Shown: piece by piece, positions 35,101-40,472 of the stretch | How the letters are laid out: the number at the start of each line of letters is the position of its first letter | Numbering within the stretch: the first letter of the stretch is position 1 | Source of the DNA: Solidesulfovibrio carbinoliphilus subsp. oakridgensis | GTDB lineage: Bacteria > Desulfobacterota > Desulfovibrionia > Desulfovibrionales > Desulfovibrionaceae | Reading direction: 5' to 3' | Assembly: GCF_000177215.2 (NCBI RefSeq) | Contig: NZ_CM001368.1 | Location: 3,930,125-3,994,124 of the forward strand | Length of the DNA stretch: 64,000 nucleotides | Notes under the pieces: model-generated | The model's input: only the letters and a program-made list of their open reading frames with translations | Database searches by the model: none | Told to the model about the DNA's origin: nothing | Translations under genes and position numbers: made by a program

Positions 35101-35834
35101 GCAGACAGGCCCAAAACGGACGCCGATGAGGCAACCGCTTCAAATGTTTTTGTAGTCTCGGCCCCTTCAAGCGTCGTGCCACGTGCAGCCGCTGCAATGA
35201 GCTTGTATCCGTCTGCTGCGTCAGTGAGTTTCAGGCCAAGTCGGTTAGATGTTTCCGCAATAGACTCCATAGCCAAAGACGCGCCAGTTTGTGAGCCAGT
35301 GACCAATTTTAGAGTCCGGTCAAATGCCTCAAACTGCATTTTTGCGCTGGCAATCTCCTGGACGAAACTAGAGACAGCGCCCAAGGTAAATGCACCAGCG
35401 ATAGCCCCTGCCAATGGAGTTATCAGGCTGGTAAGAGAAGATACGGAAGATTGTGTAGATTTTATTGGAGCCGAAAGACCAAATATCTTCGTCGTAAGCG
35501 CCGCAATCGACTGCTCCGTCAACCCCATCTGCCGACCCATCTTCTCGATCTCGTCCTTGGCGAAACCGCACTGCCGGGCCATGGTCTCCAGCGCCTTGGA
35601 CCCCTGGACGGCGGCAAGGCTTTTCATCGCCTTGGACCGGAAGTCCTCAAAGGCTTGGCCGGACATGCCCATCATCTTGGCGACTTCGTTGACGCTCAGT
35701 TCAACGCGCCGAAACTGCTTCTGCGTCGATCCGGCGAACGCTTCCATGGTCGCATCAACCTTTTTCAGGTCGTTTGCGAACTCAGGGAAGCCTTCTGCTT
35801 TGATCTTGGCTTCAATGGTGCCAATATTGGTCAT
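29166..35834 (-). CDS. tail tape measure protein
   Basis: This 2222-residue protein sets tail length and is ejected with the DNA. The segment KVQAEELRGQLGERLPGAF (about 263-281) is the classic N-terminal tape-measure motif (TIGR02675 type). A hydrophobic stretch at about 981-1045 (AVAGAGAVAGGAMGM...) can cross membranes. Long coiled-coil parts fill most of the rest. Near the C-terminus, residues about 1950-2130 hold two or three repeats like those in the host surface protein (YLYAKMADWN...HWLEFGYNEGVPF), followed by the common tape-measure end GGIAPGGSWGLVGEQGPEIV. A length of 2222 residues predicts a tail of roughly 330 nm (0.15 nm per residue rule). Confidence 0.95.
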   Translation of the reverse strand: MTNIGTIEAKIKAEGFPEFANDLKKVDATMEAFAGSTQKQFRRVELSVNEVAKMMGMSGQAFEDFRSKAMKSLAAVQGSKALETMARQCGFAKDEIEKMGRQMGLTEQSIAALTTKIFGLSAPIKSTQSSVSSLTSLITPLAGAIAGAFTLGAVSSFVQEIASAKMQFEAFDRTLKLVTGSQTGASLAMESIAETSNRLGLKLTDAADGYKLIAAAARGTTLEGAETTKTFEAVASSASVLGLSASDTNGILLALSQMISKGKVQAEELRGQLGERLPGAFQIAARAMGMTTGELDKLLSSGGLATETFLPRFTAELLKSGQGATDVGNSTQAAFNRMTNSWDSLKAALGETTAFGAAIAAVNAIGSAADTVANKIRSLSETLTATKQIEDYEKRAKALKDQLGDGQGISQKISAFEYETIPREDVLEEVRRMENAANELRQKISENARREIGKKNLAAINKQNEDNLAAEKKGQEAVLDSWASSADKGKSLWAQNRKDVLAAWGKAYKGEITNDAMSVLIDESNKKYAQGLEDLGKKGQKSANAAARYAERTSAYLEQAQDQYDQLEAQLGGDSLGAKVAAIEKRYDKAASAVRQAMIGAKGSTAELNATLEVMGKSKALEILAAQADAWKKSMSDAANMLGELGRLTGDPDAIYGASMTTAQAWEADQQKRIGAIADETEKEKQLGELRQVMAFKEVEAKRQAYEGVAAVSSEYWNAEKALLDVHLGVVKANAQDELAFRVYAAQQEDELRKKQLESESQYAGTFAETFSSRWSLAFGGYKSEMTKTKESWNQMSDSIISSTNGMIDGIAGGFGDMIRNIGNGTASIEDLWKNMLSRMLDAFASFVEDLVKQQLKDMVGGLFSGSATSGQRGGGLDLSNLLKGSSSSSSGSSAYDPTLFDKLGDRIGESSGDSFLQGLQSSGSGTSLLIGDAPDIGKGIGKGLTQYQDVWNATSSRWNQGGNEAWQNGSFSSATAATDSKYSWGGAVAGAGAVAGGAMGMVNSTSALSALGSGVMAAGGVMMMIPGLQVAGAVTAAVGGLVSLFGQENKKEIKKVAEGYNIGVTGGAVNASGVDFYSDGSTVSTGVTDPDVVRKVSEAFKDAAKNVTDFSKVLGFSTKEFVKNFNFPTMNITSDQLDGYIKNGTNAMAFSALDQSGLRGAFDAVAENGEVYIDEFSRLSKAYQTVGGYTEAYGYDLETLAGITQDSIDALRATNTQVAQGTLPAMLTMAAAMGATGDIMSVLASTATDTSVALNVTDEQLSKILQADYASQIEDAVGGEDAFKTIMGNLVKNTLDNIDAYKKQATYYTDKSNEAISDLKDPSVAIDSFWASFDAAMKRGLTVDEFEAWADASSWVNNFDTISDAITDFYNTIEKLGQSLQARTYKALGMDTASSASAQIASNRWELYDADKAGYDDATISAIAYTQELERQASIQDAMANAQSAVDDATGADKTASEVAKITSEFGDWIEAARILGASESQLATLRQQETATVQATYDALAEVMAEKASDAEIRLLKAQDNDYAASIYEKLENNAKELKEAMASNLYTAESYATLVAAQTAEVAALVKAQEDALTTQFETWQSNWAKLTARQYTVAGDDPMSTWTSLVQSQREEYAQAQKDGMSAEYLAQLVQVMAGERQTAWDDAQEAAWSKRMSDLNDQISKLKDSFSDLVDDLTEAANSFGSILDEQITLVGDLFDSAKSAQSAITSTIKDLTTGDLSPLSGADKTSSLAGQIATAYQQMTTAGRGAGQISAAATLESLATDYLDALRASGDSETYLAGYIDTVTKLNQAKAITGSDVNYYARMTDLLDAEKNIMAEILAELSKQTPDIQKLQGLKDASEATQSGIQDLYGDVTDNESSWRKAVEITLAQSGQTQDNIAKLLGTGGSVGTFLSAMTTFNTTSMPTYIGQITTLLAQIASVAGNITVTPPTVPVPGTPDVTTGGTTYTAEQTALATNLRALMSYANYGGSSSWTADQILPALSTYAAWGSQFGVTASNGFSVPSDAVGAYLYAKMADWNKDTGGTHTYLEVQNSIAGLYGSAANVLAHWLEFGYNEGVPFPNVDNVMYKTAQYYKNKATSLGINPYAAAKSMASTLGMSFSPSTSTLEAIAKAHYAAYGRAEGMIQPYALGGIAPGGSWGLVGEQGPEIVRFGATTAITPHSQTKNIMGDAFADLVAEIKSMKQQLYAAARETAKNTQKLARLADDWDANGLTTKAAQ

Positions 35835-35870
35835 GGCGCGTTCCTCTTTCGTCGGTTGGCGTTTTCGCCG

Positions 35871-35899
35871 TTGACAATCGAGGAAGGAATGTCTGCTAT
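35871..35899 (+). promoter_or_regulatory. possible promoter of island A
   Basis: TTGACA (35871-35876), 17 bases, then TGCTAT (35894-35899). It lies in the divergent gap between the tape measure and the first rightward gene and would start a leader that contains the hairpin at 35920-35974. Confidence 0.45.
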
Positions 35900-35919
35900 C
35901 GGAGGACTTCTATTTCTCA

Positions 35920-35974
35920 CCTCCTCCCGGTAGGGTCCGGTCGTGACCCCGTGGACCCTTTAACCGAGAGGAGG
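35920..35974 (+). promoter_or_regulatory. leader hairpin that masks the ribosome-binding site
   Basis: CCTCCTC (35920-35926) pairs perfectly with GAGGAGG (35968-35974), which is the ribosome-binding site of the next gene. Inside, CGGT pairs with ACCG (35928-35931 with 35963-35966) and AGGGTCC with GGACCCT (35932-35938 with 35953-35959). In all 18 pairs form with one mismatch and a small bulge. When folded the site is shut. Confidence 0.65.
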
Positions 35975-35981
35975 AAGAAAA

Positions 35982-36275
35982 GTGATTTTGAACTTACCGA
36001 AGATGTGGACATTTAAGCACATCAAAAAAGACAAGCCAAGTTGTGATGCTGTATTCCAAGTGACAAACGTCTCAATTGGTGCATCCGGCACCATCCAGTG
36101 CCCGAGCTGTGGAGAGACATTCGCCGTCAAGGACACTTTGGAAGCCTTTTCCGCTTATAAAAAAGCGATCAACGGCTTAAGGAGCAATGGACTTCAAGTT
36201 TATCCTCCAGAAGCTGAAATTGAGGCTTTCGAAGAGCATATTGCTCACATGAAGAGCATGGCGGCCGACGGTTAG
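35982..36275 (+). CDS. zinc-ribbon-like small protein, island A
   Basis: The 97 residues start at a GTG with a strong but maskable GAGGAGG site. A single Cys pair CPSCGETF (about 39-46) suggests half of a zinc ribbon; the C-terminal part is helical. No family is recognised. It is on the strand opposite to the tape measure, and its end overlaps a convergent leftward gene by about 107 bases, which makes one of the two less certain. Confidence 0.55.
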   Translation: MILNLPKMWTFKHIKKDKPSCDAVFQVTNVSIGASGTIQCPSCGETFAVKDTLEAFSAYKKAINGLRSNGLQVYPPEAEIEAFEEHIAHMKSMAADG

Positions 36276-36666
36276 ACGCGAGGAAGCATTCGCCACACGC
36301 CTTTTCGTCTTCGGCTTGAGCTTTTAACTGGCGGGCGTCGTGCTGTGGGCTGGGGTCGTTAGTGCCTCGGCCCACGTTGCCGATCTTTTCATGGTCAACG
36401 CCCTGGTATTCGGGGCCTGCCGAGAAATACTTGACAGTGAACACCGGGGCTTCTCGCCCGTGGGCGACGAACTCAATATGGAAAATTCCAGACTTATGGA
36501 GCGGGATTTCCATGCCGTTGAAAAAGATTCCGGTCAGGTTGTCCGTGTGCATCGGGCAGTTGATGACGAGAGGTCCCTTTTTGGCCTCCCGTATCGCGTT
36601 CGTGCAGTCCAGGCACGAACTGCCCGTGTTCATGTTGCATGCGTTGCAGTCCGGGAGCGGTTTCAT
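36169..36666 (-). CDS. Cys-rich zinc-binding-like protein
   Basis: The 165 residues begin MKPLPDCNACNMNTGSSCLDC, with further Cys in CPMH, CGEC and CSSCEQ, so several metal sites are likely. The ATG at 36666 has GGGGAAAG upstream; the frame is open for 43 more codons, but those overlap the leader of the rightward gene. It is divergent from the rightward 83-residue gene and convergent with the zinc-ribbon gene to its left. No function is recognised. Confidence 0.55.
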   Translation of the reverse strand: MKPLPDCNACNMNTGSSCLDCTNAIREAKKGPLVINCPMHTDNLTGIFFNGMEIPLHKSGIFHIEFVAHGREAPVFTVKYFSAGPEYQGVDHEKIGNVGRGTNDPSPQHDARQLKAQAEDEKACGECFLASNRRPPCSSCEQYALRKPQFQLLEDKLEVHCSLSR

Positions 36667-36689
36667 GATCTTTCCCCGTGGTTGAGGTT

Positions 36690-36731
36690 GCCCCCCCGGC
36701 CCATCCCCTGGTATCGGGGCGGGAAAGGGGG
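36690..36731 (+). promoter_or_regulatory. TGGTAT-loop hairpin leader, island A
   Basis: CCCC (36705-36708), loop TGGTATC, GGGG (36716-36719). Outside it, a run of seven C (36691-36697) can pair with the GGGGG ribosome-binding site (36727-36731) of the gene at 36736. The same architecture and almost the same loop stand before 49630 in island B. Confidence 0.6.
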
Positions 36732-36735
36732 AAAT

Positions 36736-36987
36736 ATGAAAATTATCTTGACTTTGCTGGTGGTGTTTTTGTTGGCCGGTTCGGCGTGGGCGCAAGGCAA
36801 TACGAACCCGTCCGATATGGCAGAGGCAAAGTCTTTTGTTGCTTCGTTGCCGCCAGCATGTAGCAGCAATATAGCCACACGACCTGATGGGACGGTGGCA
36901 GTCTCTTTTGTGTGTGTCAATAAAGCGAACGAAGGGAAGGCCGGGACTGTCTTTATAAAGAACGGCAAAGTTACAAATGTCAACTAG
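36736..36987 (+). CDS. small secreted protein, island A
   Basis: The 83 residues have a clear signal peptide (MKIILTLLVVFLLAGSAWA, cleavage after about residue 19). The mature part has a Cys pair (PACSSN, SFVCVN) that could form a disulfide. Start: the ATG at 36736 directly follows GGGGG. It ends two bases before the next secreted-protein gene and opens an operon of five. No family is recognised; as a lysogeny-expressed exported protein it is a moron candidate. Confidence 0.7.
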   Translation: MKIILTLLVVFLLAGSAWAQGNTNPSDMAEAKSFVASLPPACSSNIATRPDGTVAVSFVCVNKANEGKAGTVFIKNGKVTNVN

Positions 36988-36989
36988 CC

Positions 36990-37298
36990 ATGAAAATTAC
37001 AAACATCAAAACATGCCTACTTTTTGTGTGTTCGATTCTCGTTTTTTCTCTTAACAATAAAGAATCGTTGGCTGATTCAATGATTGAAAAGTCTCACTTC
37101 GGATTTTTCAAAGAAGCGGTCCAGGCGTCAGGCTATCAATGTGCCACATGCGAAGGCGGCCACGCCCTCGGCAGCGGATATAAAGGACAACTTTTCCGCG
37201 TATATTGTAACGACAATACTTTGAAATATCGTGTCGTGATAGGGCAAAAGTACCTTTGCGTGGAGCCCTGGGGCACGAAACCCCAGCGGTGCGAATAG
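36990..37298 (+). CDS. small secreted Cys-containing protein, island A
   Basis: The 102 residues begin with a signal peptide (MKITNIKTCLLFVCSILVFSL...). The mature part has CATCEGGH, YCND and a final CE, giving about five Cys, and a repeated basic/aromatic pattern that resembles small periplasmic proteins of unknown role. The leader is A+T-rich. It belongs to the same operon as its neighbours (gaps of 2 and 9 bases). Confidence 0.65.
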   Translation: MKITNIKTCLLFVCSILVFSLNNKESLADSMIEKSHFGFFKEAVQASGYQCATCEGGHALGSGYKGQLFRVYCNDNTLKYRVVIGQKYLCVEPWGTKPQRCE

Positions 37299-37307
37299 GG
37301 TGACGGC

Positions 37308-37718
37308 ATGTTTATCTTTATTTGGATTCTTTTCGGCATCGCCGCCGCTATGGTCGCGTCCTCAAAAGGTCGTAATGCAGTCGGCTGGTTCTTCCTCGGG
37401 CTTCTCCTCGGGCCGTTCGGGCTGATCTTCGCGCTTATCGCCGGGAAAGAAGGCCCGGCAGAATGGGAAAGGAAGTGCCCCTTCTGCGCGGAATTTATCA
37501 AGAAAGAGGCCATTGTTTGTAAGCATTGTGGAAAAGATTTGCCCAAAGAAGATACCCTTGGCGTAAGCAAGAAAGACATCTCCAAGTGGATACTTGAACA
37601 GCCGCCCCTCGCACCGTGGAAAACTATTCTTGTTTGCCCTTCGTGCGGGACTAAGCATGATGGCGACCCATCAAAATGTCGCTTTTGCGGCTGGGAGCCG
37701 GCGCAGGGGAATACATGA
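37308..37718 (+). CDS. membrane protein with zinc ribbons, island A copy
   Basis: Of the 136 residues, 1-18 and about 25-45 are hydrophobic (FFLGLLLGPFGLIFALIAG). The cytoplasmic part has a zinc ribbon CPFCAEFIKKEAIVCKHC (about 58-75) and a second one, CPSC...CRFC (about 109-127). The first 75 residues are nearly the same as the gene at 49630 in island B; the ends differ. It overlaps the next gene by four bases (ATGA). Function unknown; membrane-tethered zinc ribbons often sense or scaffold. Confidence 0.75.
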   Translation: MFIFIWILFGIAAAMVASSKGRNAVGWFFLGLLLGPFGLIFALIAGKEGPAEWERKCPFCAEFIKKEAIVCKHCGKDLPKEDTLGVSKKDISKWILEQPPLAPWKTILVCPSCGTKHDGDPSKCRFCGWEPAQGNT

Positions 37719-38101
37719 GCCTTATCAAGTGTCCAGAATGTAGCCGCGAAATTTCGGATAAGGCGGAGACATGCCCAGGCTGTGGCGTCAAGCTCGGTGT
37801 TTCCAATAAAAATGGAAAGCGCAGTGCAAGTGTTTTTGCGGAGATTTCGTGGGTTGTTTTTGTAATAGAGCTTGTTTCAATAGCTGGAGCCACTGCTTAT
37901 ATTGCAAGCGAATCAGCGGGCGGAATTAACGGTTACCTATTTCGGTTTGCTGTATTTTGGCGCCTATTCGGATGGATATTTTTTCTTGTGTCCTTGGTGG
38001 GGATTCTATTTGCTGTCGCCTCTTTGGCCAGGAAAGAGCCCAAAAATGTTTTAGCCTGGGTTTGCCTTGTTCTTCATGGGGTTAGCTTGATAGGCAAATA
38101 G
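37715..38101 (+). CDS. zinc ribbon plus three-helix membrane protein, island A
   Basis: The 128 residues open with MSLIKCPECSREISDKAETC-PGCG, a double-CxxC zinc ribbon, and continue with about three membrane segments (near 40-65, 75-105 and 110-126). The ATG at 37715 overlaps the stop of the preceding gene. Such 'zinc-ribbon + TM' proteins are common and uncharacterised. In this operon it follows another membrane/zinc-ribbon protein, which suggests that they act together. Confidence 0.7.
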   Translation: MSLIKCPECSREISDKAETCPGCGVKLGVSNKNGKRSASVFAEISWVVFVIELVSIAGATAYIASESAGGINGYLFRFAVFWRLFGWIFFLVSLVGILFAVASLARKEPKNVLAWVCLVLHGVSLIGK

Positions 38102-38126
38102 GGTGTTCCCGTAAGGAGAAAGTATA

Positions 38127-38375
38127 ATGTTTGGAATTGGTATTGTTGAGCTGTCTATTGTCTTCGGCGTATTATTGTTAATTTTTCTTTTGCTAAGAGA
38201 ATTCAATTGCTGGTACTTCAAAATCAATGAGCACATTCAAGACCAATGGAAGCAGCTTGTTGTCCTGCGGAAAATCCTGGCCATCCTTGAAAAGCAAGAG
38301 GCGCGGGCCTCTCAAGAAGCGCCAACCGTGGCAGAGCCGACAGAGGAAACCGCCAAGGCAGAACCCGGCCGGTAA
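38127..38375 (+). CDS. small membrane-anchored protein, island A
   Basis: The 82 residues hold one N-terminal membrane helix (about 4-24, IVELSIVFGVLLLIFLLL), a coiled helical segment (EHIQDQWKQLVVLRKILAILEKQEARA) and an acidic, low-complexity tail. It has AAGGAG upstream of the ATG. It is the last gene of the operon that starts at 36736; a terminator follows 32 bases later. Confidence 0.65.
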   Translation: MFGIGIVELSIVFGVLLLIFLLLREFNCWYFKINEHIQDQWKQLVVLRKILAILEKQEARASQEAPTVAEPTEETAKAEPGR

Positions 38376-38406
38376 AGCACCAGGGCCGTGACCCTAAAAA
38401 CTTTTC

Positions 38407-38432
38407 GCCCTCGGGTATCCGGGGCTTTTTTT
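38407..38432 (+). terminator. terminator fused to the next promoter, island A
   Basis: GCCC-T-CGG pairs with CCG-GGGC across GTAT, with seven T after it. The T run continues directly into GTTGACA. It ends the 36736-38375 operon and starts the conserved block shared with island B (38418-38470 matches 50914-50966 with three differences in 53 bases). Confidence 0.75.
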
Positions 38433-38464
38433 GTTGACAGGTCGAAATTTCGGTGCGGGCCGGG

Positions 38465-38495
38465 TTGACAGGCTGGGAGTAGATACGTACTTACT
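38465..38495 (+). promoter_or_regulatory. promoter with palindromic operator, island A regulator module
   Basis: TTGACA (38465-38470), exactly 17 bases, TACTTA (38488-38493). Over the -10 lies the imperfect palindrome AGTAGATACGTACTTACT (38478-38495; 14 of 18 positions symmetric, core TACGTA). A ribbon-helix-helix gene begins five bases later, so autoregulation by that protein is likely. Predicted transcription starts at or next to the ATG, so the message may be leaderless. Confidence 0.65.
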
Positions 38496-38499
38496 CCCC

Positions 38500-38658
38500 A
38501 TGAGCAAGGAAATTGTCGCCATCTCAATCAAATTGGAAAAGGAGGAGCACAGGAGATTGAAAATCCTGGCCGCAGAACTTGGCTTGAACTTCAAGGAAAT
38601 TTTCTTGTACGGAGCGAGGAAATTGGCCGAAAACCAGGAGTTGCAGCGTCCCAAATAA
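38500..38658 (+). CDS. ribbon-helix-helix DNA-binding protein, island A
   Basis: The 52 residues begin MSKEIVAISIKLEKEEHRRLK, the strand-helix pattern of Arc/CopG/MetJ-type proteins, followed by a second helix (NFKEIFLYGARKLAENQ). Such proteins bind DNA as dimers through the N-terminal strand. There is no ribosome-binding site; the -10 element ends seven bases before the ATG. The frame is open further upstream, but that would cross the promoter. It sits 71 bases before the Rha-type regulator, an arrangement repeated in island B. Confidence 0.7.
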   Translation: MSKEIVAISIKLEKEEHRRLKILAAELGLNFKEIFLYGARKLAENQELQRPK

Positions 38659-38729
38659 ACGGCCCCGGCCAGACGTTCCCGCGTCCAACCGGAGCCTAAC
38701 CACAACCGACCTTCACAGGAGGTACGACC

Positions 38730-39731
38730 ATGGCTAGCGCCATCTTAAACGAAACCGGCTGTTCGATCAATTCAGTCCCCACCGTCGATCCCAACGCCCC
38801 GAGTGGCCCTGTCCTTAAAATTGTCAGCGGGCGGCCCGTCGTTTCGTCCCGTCAGGTTGCCGACCACTTCGGGAAGCAGCACAAGAACGTCATCCGGTCG
38901 ATTGAGGCCATTATCCGTAACGCCCCGGAATCGTTCGGTGGGCTCAATTTTGAGCGCACGTCTTACCGTGTCGAAATCCCCAACGGCGGCGGCTTCAAAG
39001 ACTGCCCCGCCTACGACATGACCCGCGACGGCTTCGTGATCGTCGCCATGGGCTTCACGGGCAAAAAGGCCATCCTCTGGAAGATTCGGTACGTCCAGGC
39101 GTTCAATGCCATGGAAGCCGAGATTGCCGGCCAACCCAAGGCCCTGGCTGCTCCCGTCGCCTCTCCCGCCATCCCGCGCCGCACGACGGCCCAAGAGCGC
39201 AACCCGCTGGCCGTGCTGGTCAACAAGCTGATGGGTGAACAGGGACCGACGCGCCCGGCCTACATCGCCTTTTGGCGACGGTTCCACGAGGTCTTCGGCG
39301 TCAAGTCCGTGGACGAGATCACCGTGGACCAGTTGCCCAGGGCGCTGGCGTTCGTGGACGCGCTGATTGCCTTCCGGGAAGGAGTGGAGCCCAAAGCCCT
39401 GCCGGCCGGTCGGCCACGAAACAACTTGGGCGATTACTGCGCCCTGTACGGGGGCCTGCCGCCCACCCCGCAGTATTGGATGGACCTGCTGACCGAGTAC
39501 GCCAAGGCCAGCGAGGCGTTCGGGCGGAAGCTAGACGAAATCAAGGCCGAAGCCACCAAGCCGTTCCGCGTCAACCGGAAGTCTGGCATATCGACCTACT
39601 TCGATGAGGCCATGTCGCCCATGTACAGCCTGTTTGATGCGGCCGAGAAAAATCAACATCACGCCTACTGCAACGTGTTCGACGCCCTGAATGGCTGCCG
39701 GAACATTTGGATGTTGCTGAACAAAGGATAG
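38730..39731 (+). CDS. Rha-family phage regulator with shared C-terminal domain
   Basis: The 333 residues have a Rha domain at about 35-135 (SSRQVADHFGKQHKNVIRSI ... GFTGKKAILWKIRYVQAFNAM, the family hallmark), a central helical part (about 160-235) like the C-terminal DNA-binding parts of Rha/ORF6N proteins, and an end domain of about 90 residues (LPPTPQYWMDLL ... WMLLNKG). That end is strongly similar to the end of the Bro-N protein at 51228. Both also begin MASAI. AGGAGG precedes the ATG. Known Rha proteins interfere with phage growth or lysogeny; its role here is inferred. Confidence 0.9.
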   Translation: MASAILNETGCSINSVPTVDPNAPSGPVLKIVSGRPVVSSRQVADHFGKQHKNVIRSIEAIIRNAPESFGGLNFERTSYRVEIPNGGGFKDCPAYDMTRDGFVIVAMGFTGKKAILWKIRYVQAFNAMEAEIAGQPKALAAPVASPAIPRRTTAQERNPLAVLVNKLMGEQGPTRPAYIAFWRRFHEVFGVKSVDEITVDQLPRALAFVDALIAFREGVEPKALPAGRPRNNLGDYCALYGGLPPTPQYWMDLLTEYAKASEAFGRKLDEIKAEATKPFRVNRKSGISTYFDEAMSPMYSLFDAAEKNQHHAYCNVFDALNGCRNIWMLLNKG

Positions 39732-39747
39732 GCGCAACAAAATATGT

Positions 39748-39770
39748 GGGGCCGGCCGGAAACCGGCCCC
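39748..39770 (+). terminator. hairpin after the Rha gene
   Basis: GGGGCCGG pairs with CCGGCCCC around CCGGAAA, 17 bases past the rha stop. There is no T run, so it is a weak or factor-dependent terminator at best. It lies between the rightward Rha gene and the leftward gp10-like gene. Confidence 0.4.
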
Positions 39771-39843
39771 GTTAAGCAGACATCCCTTCCTCAATTGTCA
39801 ATGATCTGCCTCGCCACTGTTGGCGGGGCGAAATTCTTTGGGC

Positions 39844-40431
39844 CTAAGCCCCGTAGACCTTCCGCTTCACGCCCCGGCGCGTGGTCTGTCCAAGTTCAAG
39901 GCCGATGGCCATGCCGATGTCGTTAAGGCTTGCGGCCCTTGCCCCTCGCAGGGCCGGGCGCATGAAGGGTCGCGCTCCATTCTTTTCTCTTGACGTCCCA
40001 AACTCCACGAACGGGGCGTAGAAAGCCGAGCCGCCGGGCGAACCCTCCGCACCGGCCTTGACCCATCCGAGACACGTTCCATCCTTCCAGCGAACGCGGG
40101 TAAAAATGGAGTCTCGGAGAGTCCCGGGCCGGCGGGCGGTCCAACCAGACCCGTTGTTTGTGTCTTTTCTGGTGCGCTTCCCCTGGCTGTTGAGTTCCCA
40201 TTTCTGCCCATTTTCAGCCAACTCTTTGCGCTTCTTCCACTTGGCTCGGTTGTATTTCAGAGTCCGGGCGTAAAAAAAAGAACGAGTCCCCTTCGTAACC
40301 GTCCCGACCGGGCAAAGCTGTCGCGCCTTGGCTGCGATCTTCTCGACCGCCTCGGAAACGCCGGCCTCGATGCCAGTTTTCATGGCCTCAAGGATGGCAT
40401 CAACGTTCGATATGTAGGTAGCCTGGGCCAT
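39844..40431 (-). CDS. HK97 gp10-like head-tail/tail completion protein
   Basis: The 195 residues show the gp10-family pattern: AAKARQLCPVGTV, GTLRDSIFTRVRW, YAPFVEFGTS and ARPFMRPALRGA. Proteins of this family act at the head-tail junction or tail terminus. A basic insert of about 45 residues (YNRAKWKKRKELAENG...) follows the first motif. The usual gene order places it before the tail tube; here it comes after the tail chaperones, just in front of island A. Confidence 0.8.
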   Translation of the reverse strand: MAQATYISNVDAILEAMKTGIEAGVSEAVEKIAAKARQLCPVGTVTKGTRSFFYARTLKYNRAKWKKRKELAENGQKWELNSQGKRTRKDTNNGSGWTARRPGTLRDSIFTRVRWKDGTCLGWVKAGAEGSPGGSAFYAPFVEFGTSREKNGARPFMRPALRGARAASLNDIGMAIGLELGQTTRRGVKRKVYGA

Positions 40432-40472
40432 AACGCTTCCCGGTTGTTGGGGCCGGCTGTCCCGGCCCCGTG

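Noticed and set aside
36340-36987. A longer 215-residue version of the secreted protein at 36736
   Set aside because: The extra 132 residues run antisense to the Cys-rich gene and precede a clear signal peptide with its own ribosome-binding site.
38500-39731. Toxin-antitoxin reading of the RHH + Rha pair
   Set aside because: RHH proteins are common antitoxins, but the partners here are recognisable phage regulators (Rha, Bro-N), not known toxins, and the gap of about 70 bases is atypical for a TA operon.
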